From Galerina marginata (taxonomy: Eukaryota; Basidiomycota; Agaricomycetes; Agaricales; Galerinaceae), in assembly GCA_023014335.1 (NCBI GenBank), contig JAECYW010000005.1:930001-994000 (forward strand): DNA of 64,000 nt. The letters are read 5' to 3'. The notes under the pieces were generated by a model. That model made no database searches. It was not told the origin of the DNA and worked only from the letters and a program-made list of their open reading frames with translations. The stretch's first letter is position 1; each line of letters opens with the position of its first letter. The translations under genes were made by a program, and so were the position numbers. Below are positions 56,572 through 64,000 of this stretch, piece after piece.

Positions 56572-58020
56572 ATGACTATATCTATTCGTAAGCTCCAGCA
56601 TTTTCTTTCAATGCTATTGTAGCTGATCATTGAAACAGGAGAGAATTGTCCTGAAGGTGCTCTTCCTCCTGGCGAACGCAGCTACAAGCTACAACTTGCA
56701 GATGCTTGGAAATTCAAGAATAACCCTGATCTGCTCGTTCGGGTGGTCGTGAGTGAACTGATTTTTGTCTGCTATTTATACCGACTTGGAAGCAGGACTT
56801 CCTTCGATCACTTTCAGAAACATATTATAACATCGACGACCCTCCAAGCATCCAACTGGGAGCTGAAGAAACTATTCAAAAGAAGGTATGATTCAACACC
56901 TCCACCTTTTCTCTGTGCCGGCACCCTGACACCTCTACTCAGATCCTTGCCAAGTACCCTGATAGCTTCTCGGGGCAGGACCGTGACAGAAACATTTATC
57001 TGGCTATGCGTCTCACGCGAATGCACCATAACAACTTACGGCACAGATTTAGGGCCAGCATTAAAGTAGGTCAAAGCCTTCTCAATATCTAATTACTGCA
57101 CATATTTATCCTTCCCCAAGCGGTCCCGTTCCGACCTGTCGGACTCGGACGCAGGCGAATCATTGGACTCAAACGCGGATGAATTGAATGTCCCCGCAAG
57201 AAAAAAACACCGCCCAGAGGACCAAGCGGTCAGCCGCCCATCTACGAAGCTTCAGGCAAACAACCGTTCTAAGCGAGCCATCAATGCAGCAACAAGAGGC
57301 GGTCCCGCTTCCAACAGCCACCATACCCATGTCCCACCACCAGCCTCGTCAAAGAGTGTAGCACCCCCTCCTTTTAACAACCCTCAGGTGCAATCGAAGC
57401 AAATCCAGCATGGATCCCTGACAGCTACAACTGGACGCAAAGGCCACCACGTAGTGGGTAAGGTCAATTCTCAAAACCTCAACAGTGCCACTCAAATGAG
57501 GTCGATATTCGAGCGAACAAAACAGCCGGCTCCACCCACTGGGATTACCCACATTCCTTCCCACTGCGACAAGGCAACACAAACGTACGGCAAGCCAGTC
57601 TGGGGCCTACCACTACCTCCGTCGCAAAGGACTCTTGCAAGCTCTTACTGTAGCAAAGCAATTCAAACGCGGTCAAATGCGAGCCCTCCTATGCAAGAAA
57701 GCAGCGTTATGGCACCCAAGGTAGCAACTGACATGTGGCCATCTTTTCCTTCTGCCAGGTCCACCAATCCCTGCTTTATGGAGCTCTTCCTATCAGCCTG
57801 CGGGCCAAAATTTTCTGCTCTCGCACCAGCCTTTTGCTCCTTCGGGGTTCAAAACAAGATAGAGGTTCTGTGCATGGCAACTTGGCCCTTAGACAGGATC
57901 ACTGCATTCCTAACCGACATCGTCAACTCAGCAGCTACGTCAATCCACCTCAGTCGACATGACATAGACAAGCTTGCCTGGTGTTTGAAGACATATTCTC
58001 TGAGGCAACAGACTATGTAG
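56572..58020 (+). CDS. Five-exon hypothetical protein
   Basis: Exons 56572-56587, 56639-56748, 56796-56885, 56943-57065 and 57121-58020; all introns are GT-AG, 47-57 nt, and the joined frame is open for about 412 residues. The first exon is only 16 nt (MTISI plus one base). The N-terminal part (GENCPEGALPPGERSYKLQL...YNIDDPPSIQLGAEETIQK) is compact. The middle is disordered, rich in Ser/Pro/Gln. The C-terminal ~70 residues (CFMELFLSACGPKFSALAPA, then KIEVLCMATWPLDRITAFL) look like a small helical, SAM-like domain. I know similar uncharacterised agaricomycete proteins but no function. A TATA box and correct splice sites make it one of the few intact genes in the window. Confidence 0.65.
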
Positions 58021-59290
58021 AACAAGCTGGGCGGTTAAATCACATTGACGAAAGAGACACTGTAAGGATCTACTACCTTCTTCTTTCCCATCTTTCTCTC
58101 TCTTATTTTTATTTTTTAAAAACAGCCATACTTTGTTGTTTATACTACTCCATCATCATCATACCCTTCACACAATGTGTTCTTTGTCTGCCCCCTTTCT
58201 TTTGTAAATTCTGTTGGTCATGTTTTTGGCTGCTACACCATGCTTCTCTCTCTTGCACCGCATTCCTTGCCCCAATGTGTGGGCTCATACCCTGTCTATA
58301 TTACTTGTCCACTTGCATACATCACACAAGGCTTGCAATTAGCTTAGCATTCAATTGAAGCCAATATGTAGATGTCATAATTTCTTCTTTAGTAGAGTCT
58401 TGACTGCAAAAAGATGTCAATAATTTCGGTTTCGGTGGTGCTAGGTGGTCCGAGTTGGGATGAAGGAAGGATGTTTACTCTGTCTGATCGCGCGGTCGTG
58501 AAAGCATTCGAGGTCAACGTATTGTTAGAGTAATCAAGACTTTCTGTATTTAAGTTTATTACGGTGGAAAAATCTGACTTAGTGTACAAGACTACAAGTA
58601 AGGCGGCTTGTACGAGCCAGGTACAAAGCGAATAGGTTCGGAGCACTGGCAAGCCGCCTTGCTCCGGTCCGTGGACACCTTCGCAGAAGGGGCTTGGGAC
58701 AAACTGACAAACACTGATAGGACGTTCAACTTTGAATTGCCATTGCGCTTTAAGTCATACCTCTTAGAAATTTTACCTGGATGTACTTTATATGTTAAAA
58801 AATGTACAGGCAAAGTTTCATCTTGTAGAAGTCAATATATCTACGAAAAGGTCTAGATGGTTATAGAGTCAAGTCATTATATGATTTATATCAAATCTGG
58901 GGTAACAGTGCCAGTGATGCGAAGGGAGTAAGTACGTTACAGGAAAGCTGAGGCGAGGATTGGTTGGGCTAGCTCACCACATTTTCCCTCCTCCTAGTTC
59001 GACTGGGCCAAACTGCCGCTAACGGCTTACATGCTGGTCAGAGCTTTGCAATTGTCGAAGCCAGGTAAGTGACCCACCAGCGGGATGTCGAGATTAAGAA
59101 ACATAACTCGTTATTGCTTTCCATCTCCCTTCCATGCAGCTTCGCGAATTGCCAACCTGGCGCCGATGCCTCACCCATCTCCCATCCACTCTGCAACGCC
59201 GTCGTCGACGCACAGCCAACATGAGCGAGTTGCATAACAAGGCTGTTAACCAGCCTTTCGTAAGTTCCTTATACTCCTATCACAGAAGCC
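58021..59290. other. No gene recognised
   Basis: Pyrimidine-rich 3' flank of the previous gene (58075-58340), then short frames on both strands without support. Confidence 0.35.
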
Positions 59291-59295
59291 GCTGC

Positions 59296-59650
59296 TTACC
59301 AAGCCTCAGGAAGTCCGGGCCATTGTCTTCGTAGCCTCCATATATCATTTGAGGTAACGCGCTTGAGTTTCTCTGTTGCCCACCCTTGCTTTTTGAATTT
59401 ACACAGGCGTCTGAAAAAGTTTCGAGCACGTTTGACCATGTTGCGTATGGTTCCACCTATATTCTGGTCGAGCACATTCTGATGCTGTTTTTGCTCCTCT
59501 CTAGCCTCTGCCACTCTTTGCGATGCCCCCGCCAGCTCTTCATCCCACCATGGTTTTGCTTGGGCACATGGGGTACGAACTTTACCCGCTGGCTGCGAGT
59601 TCTGTGGTGAGTTCCTTTCTGCGGTTTCGGTCTGCGTGTGTTTGACTCGT
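59296..59650 (-). pseudogene. LINE (non-LTR retrotransposon) fragment: linker between endonuclease and RT
   Basis: A minus-strand frame with AKPWWDEELAGASQRVAEAR, then MVKRARNFFRRLCKFKKQGW and SNDIWRLRRQWPG. This PWW-x-EL ... ARNFFR pattern is typical of the segment before RT in fungal Tad/I-like LINEs. Neither endonuclease nor RT is attached, so it is a short relic. Minus-strand order relative to the RT fragment at 62.0-62.7 kb is reversed, so they are separate insertions or were rearranged. Confidence 0.6.
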
Positions 59651-59899
59651 TTTCGCCCAGGGGAGTCGTACACCGCGGCTGCAAGTTGATGGCTGGAAGT
59701 GGAGGCGCTCGGCGCTCGAGGAGGGAAATGGGCAGGTGATTGTGCTGGCCGGTGCTGGCCGGATTCTTAACGTTGATGTTGAAGTCCGGGGGTTGAGGCC
59801 TTGAGTAAGGTTCTGCGGATGGCTGGAAATGGGGTAAGCAAGATTTAATGACAATACAAACTCTTTCGAACACGAATAAAAACTGATACTTACTTGCCT

Positions 59900-61100
59900 T
59901 TAACAGGTCCAATCCCGGAATGCTTTCGACTGGGTTCTTCCGCCTTCCATCTCGGTATTATTCCGCCAACGAATGCGAAACAGGTACCCCAAAGAAAAGA
60001 GAGGCAGCGTGTTAAGCCCCGGCTCATCTCAGCACCACCATTTCTCGCAGCATCCGCAGCAACAGCTCCATATCCCAACGCAGCTCACGCTAACCGCCGT
60101 CCCGCGGCTCGACCCCGCGCTGTACGTCCAGCCGTACTGGGAGGTCTGGGTCCACGCCTCACGCCTCAAGTGTCGTTTGGGGGAGCGAGTACCTCAGTTG
60201 TTGGCATGGGACTGGGACGCTAAAATCGATGGCTTCTCCCTCCTCGACCCGCGAGCGAGTCGTATGGAGGAGTTGGTTGATGAGCGGAAGAAGACTCCGG
60301 CGTCGAGACCACCGTCAGACTTGCTGCTGGACAGCAGCAGTCTTGATTACTTCCAAACGAGCGCCACCTCAGCGTCTGACGCCGACTACTTCAAATCAAA
60401 GGTAGGTCAAATGGGTCACATTTGATTTAACGCAGAAATTGAGTACTTTCCCGTTACTGTTGGTTTTGTGTCAATACCAACTTGGACATACCAACCTGGA
60501 CATCCGAAGGCGACACTGAGATTGTCAAAGAATAGTAAGTAACCTTTCATTTTCATTTCAGCAGTCACACAGCCCGTACTCACCGAATAAGAACCACAGC
60601 CCCGTTTTCTCCTTCTTTCTCCATCAAAGGCTCCAGTTCGTCGTCAGACTTACTGATGGATAGCAGTCTTGACAACTTCTTGTAGAGGTAAGCAAAAGTC
60701 CGTGGCAATATGAAATCAGGCACTTACTTCACTTTCAGTCTTACCACCACCTCCCCTGCCAATCTGTCGTGCCGTGGCAGTCCTCAAAAGGATTGCGAAT
60801 GATTGATATTGCGAATGATTGATATCCACGACGCGAATAAGCAAGGGCGGGCCCTGGGGTGTGCGAAGGTTCTCAGACGTGAGCGCGTGAGCTGCGGTAT
60901 AGCCCGGATGACCAAGGCAACATCGGAAGGGTGCTTGACGATGATGCTGTAGGTAGTTCGCCTACTCGAGATGTTGTGTCGCCCGCAGCAACGTCAATCT
61001 ACGTCGACAGATTCGGAGGCAAGGAAGTCATGGTTGAACGGTACCTAATAGAGAGCAAGATTAGTAAAGAATCATGATAAATCGAAGCGAAACGTACTGT
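59900..61100. other. No gene recognised; short ORFs and small repeats
   Basis: A 150-codon plus-strand frame (59973-60425) contains PALYVQPYWEVWVHASRLKC and a Ser/Asp-rich tail and might be part of a gene, but no family is recognised. A 16-bp direct repeat (ATTGCGAATGATTGAT) occurs at about 60794-60825. Confidence 0.35.
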
Positions 61101-61617
61101 GCATATTCTCTGTCGGTTTGCAACACCCACTTGATAGCATCACATCCGAAATGATAAGCCAGAGTGAATTGTACCAGCTAGCTCTCTCTGTATCGCCACG
61201 TCGGCCGACGACGACGACCGGAACGGAGGAAGAAACAAGTTCTCCAGCGGCGTTTGGCATCGCGCTTCCAATCGTTCTTCTGGCGCTGAACAGGCGCGAC
61301 CGCCTTGGCCTTAAATAGTCGTTTTGAGACGACTAGGACGAAGTAGTAGTTGTTCGTCGTCGAGATTAGGTTGAGAGGCAGGGGCTTTCGAGAGCTTCGA
61401 ACGGTCGACCTCGAAGATGGCCATATCCTCTGCATCCAGATCCTCATGCACAAAGTCGGCCTTCGGTGCGGAGAAGAGCATTTCAACTTCGTAAGACGGA
61501 CCGGGAATTTCGATGACCAGGCAATTCGTCGAAATGGCGAGAGACAATATCTAGAAAAAATGTCTAAGGAGCATGTTCGAGGAATGGATGAAGGACACCA
61601 TTGCTGAAGAACAATGT

Positions 61618-61953
61618 TCAGTTAGAACATAGAATGTAAACGTCAAGAAGAAGTAACATACAAGGTGATGACGAAGGAGAACAAGGAGAACAAAAGGGTA
61701 GCAATCTCTGCGCTAGGCGCCATCGCAGCAACAGCCTGATAAAGATTGAATCAGACACACGAGATTGTGGAGGCAACAGAAAACCAACCTGGGCAAAACT
61801 CGAATAAGAAACAGGGAACACGACACCCATCATCAAGAATGTATACCCCACTCTCGAGCTCTCGAACCCGACAGTCCAATACAACGTGAAGAAGAGGATC
61901 ATGGGTGGATCCGAGGAGTTCCAAAGCAGTTCAATGAGATTAAGGCGGTCCAC
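61618..61953 (-). pseudogene. PDR-type ABC transporter fragment (transmembrane domain)
   Basis: The minus strand encodes LFFTLYWTVGFESSRVGYTF, LMMGVVFPVSYSSFAQ, then, after a GTTGGT...ATCAG intron (about 61738-61790), AVAAMAPSAEIATLLFSLFS and FVITL. These are hallmark residues of the second ABC-2 membrane domain of fungal PDR/CDR pumps. Sequence beyond (61100-61600) recovers only NGVLHPF, then diverges with a stop. No nucleotide-binding domain is present, so only about 100 residues of a ~1,450-residue protein remain. In intact form the family exports drugs and lipids at the plasma membrane. Confidence 0.7.
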
Positions 61954-62030
61954 CTATCACTACCCGATCTCCGTAGGCCGCTGCTGTTATTCGCCAAGGT
62001 GGTGAAATGAATGGGTCTATACGTTCATGG

Positions 62031-62660
62031 TCATGGGACGTGTTTCCACAAATTCCAAGAGGGGGTTGTCCTCCTTTTGTTCGTCGGCGAGTTGTTAGGG
62101 AATCTCGGTGGGAGTGGTGGGGGTGCCGCCGGTCTCGCGCCTGCACGCCAGGCATCTGGGAGTCTCTGGATAATTGGGTTTCTCGAGCTCAGTTTGTTGA
62201 AGCGGATGGCACGCCGTTTTGCGTGCTGTTTGATTTGGAGATCGAGGGGTGGGATGGAGGCCTCGATTTCGAGAGCTTCTGTTGGTGTTGTTTTGAAGGC
62301 TGCACATATCAGGTGCAGGGCTCTTCGTTGAACTTTCGCCAGAGACTTCAGCTGCTTTGCAGTCCCGTTGGTCATAGTGGGTATGCGAACATGATTTTTG
62401 GGATAACACACGCGATTTAGAGGCGTCGAAGCAGGGATCGGCTTAGGCCCTTCACTGTGTTGGCTAGCATGGTCATCCCATTGACAGCGTGTTCCCCTCG
62501 CGCGGCTGCGAATGCTGGACAAATAGGAGTTTCCTGTCGAAATACACCCCGAGCCATCGCACTATGGCTTCCGGGGTCACGATTCTCGTCTTCCCATCAT
62601 TGTCATTGAAGGACATTGATGGTGATCCATCGTTTCTAGGTTTGGTGTAGTGCATCAGTT
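62031..62660 (-). pseudogene. LINE reverse-transcriptase C-terminal fragment
   Basis: A minus-strand frame from about 62655: ELMHYTKPRNDGSPSM, VRWLGVYFDRKLLFVQH, then, after a stop and small deletion, LKSLAKVQRRALHLICAAFK and TTPTEALEIEASIPPLDLQI, followed by AIRFNKLSSRNPIIQRLPDA. The WLGVYFDRKL and ALRLICAAF...EIEASIPP patterns are characteristic of the end of RT and the thumb region of fungal Tad-like LINEs. The catalytic YADD part is not present. 5'-truncated relic. Confidence 0.7.
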
Positions 62661-62899
62661 CTCTCTTGGAAAGTCCGGTGAAAGGCCTGCGCTTATTAGC
62701 AATCTGTCGACAGTGGCGATCCTTGAGGTATGCGGTTCTGAACTACGGCCATCTTTCCTCGGGTGCCATCCAGGCGGACTGCTGCTTGGCGTTCGCTGAG
62801 GAAGCTCGCTACCTATTTGATGTATTCAAGCGGTATCCCTTAAAGCTTTCCTGCGGAGTTCGGATAGAAGTCGCTTGTGGTTTACAAAGTCGAAGTACC

Positions 62900-63291
62900 T
62901 GTGACGCCGATTGGTTCTACTTGACGTCCGCAGGACTGTCCCGGCCCATGCTTTATATTACGTTATCATATCATTTCTTGCCGGAGCAGCCGTACATTGT
63001 TTACTCGTATTTACCTCGCTTTAGTTTACATGTATTCGCTTGCTACTTGTATAATATTATCATCTTGCTCATCGTCCGTCGCGCTCCTCAGAGCGCCGTC
63101 CGATCTCTCGTGGGCCCAACCCACTCTCTCTGCTTGAGTCACATACGACTCCCCCCATTGAGGGTTATTCGGTCTGTGTGACTCCAGCCTGAGTCAACCG
63201 TGAGACGCGTCACAAACGCGTCTCACTCTCTCTCCCTTCCACTACCTCCTCCTCAGCACACCGGAGTCTGTATTTGCCGACCAGCGTCACA
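62900..63291 (+). mobile_element. LTR of a third, related Gypsy-type element
   Basis: Starts TGTGACGCCGATTGG, ends CAGCGTCACA, with the same TGTGAC/GTCACA ends. Its last ~40 bp match the other two LTRs, while the body differs more. It contains the TTTACTCGTATTTAC motif shared with them. PBS follows after one base, so this is a 5' LTR and the element runs off the right edge. Confidence 0.75.
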
Positions 63292-63292
63292 A

Positions 63293-63310
63293 TGGTGGGG
63301 GCACCGCGGA
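63293..63310 (+). promoter_or_regulatory. Primer-binding site of the right-hand Gypsy-type element
   Basis: TGGTGGGGGCACCGCGGA, one base after the LTR; identical to the left element's PBS. Confidence 0.75.
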
Positions 63311-64000
63311 CTCCCCGTCGCCGTGCTGACAGACGCAGTCGAGGCTTAGAGGATTGTGCGTGCTCTGCGAGCGCTGCATATTCTCTTCGCCTCAGACGCT
63401 CTGAGGCGCACCCGATTTCGCCATCTCGACCTCACGATGACGAATCCTGCTGACGACCCGGCTGTCGTCGGCTCCCTTCTCGACTGCTCGAAGGAGACAC
63501 GTGGATCGCAACAACAAATTTCAACTTGTCAATCACTTCCGCGATGGACAACGCCCACCCTCCGTTCCTAGTTTCCGCCGCCCGCTGCCCGTGGTTCCTT
63601 CTTCCAAGAGGATTGCAGGCCATGTCTGGTTCGCCCAGATACAGTCTGCTTTCCCTCTTTGAAGGAGCTTATGTGCGCAAAAGGCGTTGGAAACGTTTGA
63701 ACGACTGGGCTGAGTCGGGTTTTGCGACCAGACGAGCGGCCGAAACTTCATTTCCAATCGCTTCCACATGCTCCAAGGGACGCCCAGCCCGATTAAATTC
63801 AAAAGCCTTACCAATATTCAGTCTACTACCGCTGCCGTCGACGGCAGCCATGCCCTCATGACTTTTTTTAAAATTTTTTGATTTCTCTACTCGGGAGGTA
63901 TAAGAGCTCGACCTTTCCTTGGTTGGCCCGCTATCGCTCTCACCTCCTGCCTACCAACATGTTGTTTGCGAAACCGAACACTCGAGCCAAAGGACGGATC
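63311..64000 (+). other. Leader of the right-hand Gypsy-type element; possible ORF start at the edge
   Basis: No repeats like those of the left leader were noticed. GTATAAGAG at about 63899 precedes an ATG at 63960 (MLFAKPNTRAKGRI...) that stays open to the window end. It could be the Gag start or a neighbouring gene; too little is visible to decide. Confidence 0.35.

Overview
The window looks like a transposon-rich stretch of a basidiomycete (Agaricomycete) nuclear genome. The reasons are: short GT-AG introns of about 45-65 nt in nearly every gene; a CxC5/CxC6 cysteine-cluster protein of the kind associated with KDZ transposases; DUF6589 proteins and expanded RecQ-like helicases; a fungal Zn(II)2Cys6 regulator; and fragments of fungal fatty-acid synthase beta, PDS5 and a PDR-type ABC transporter. 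All family names come from recognising motifs by eye; no database search was run.

Layout. 1-5847: the 5' half of a decayed Ty3/Gypsy-type retrotransposon on the minus strand (LTR, primer-binding site, leader with repeats, gag, zinc knuckle, protease, start of RT region), interrupted at 3374-4463 by a 1.1 kb palindromic element whose arms carry pol III A/B boxes. 5924-10672: a DUF6589 pseudogene facing a RecQ-like helicase pseudogene. 10.7-13.8 kb: mostly featureless, with two copies of a short palindromic motif. 13855-16046: an apparently intact Crinkler-type nuclease/kinase-like gene. 17.3-21.2 kb: one doubtful ORF and a dispersed repeat containing five copies of the palindromic motif. 21827-23837: a multi-exon nucleotidyltransferase-like gene. 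25224-33672: an 8.45 kb DNA transposon with 20-bp terminal inverted repeats and an exact 8-bp target duplication. It carries two minus-strand genes, subterminal GTCCACTGGAC arrays and a GC-rich repeat block, and it is inserted at an intron/exon border of a DUF6532-like gene.

34360-35198: a small coiled-coil gene. 36.6-39.9 kb: an N-terminally truncated PDS5-like copy with related short repeats on both sides. 40.7-41.4 kb: second copy of the dispersed repeat. 43889-45324: Zn(II)2Cys6 regulator with an internal tandem duplication. 45.7-49.4 kb: a fatty-acid synthase beta pseudogene cut at both ends. 50055-51935: a second, internally deleted DUF6589/helicase convergent pair. 52691-56077: a 986-codon ORF, polypurine tract and 3' LTR of the same family as the left-hand element. 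56572-58020: an intact five-exon gene with a TATA box. 59.3-62.7 kb: LINE and ABC-transporter fragments. 62900-64000: a third LTR with primer-binding site and leader.

How it fits together. The region behaves as a sink for mobile DNA. The best candidate for a poorly described system is the 25.2-33.7 kb element, whose main protein may be its own transposase. Second is the repeated face-to-face pairing of DUF6589 with a RecQ-like helicase. The LTRs at 5.5-5.8 kb and 55.7-56.1 kb carry matching 5-bp flanks in an arrangement expected if one element had been split by a large inversion.
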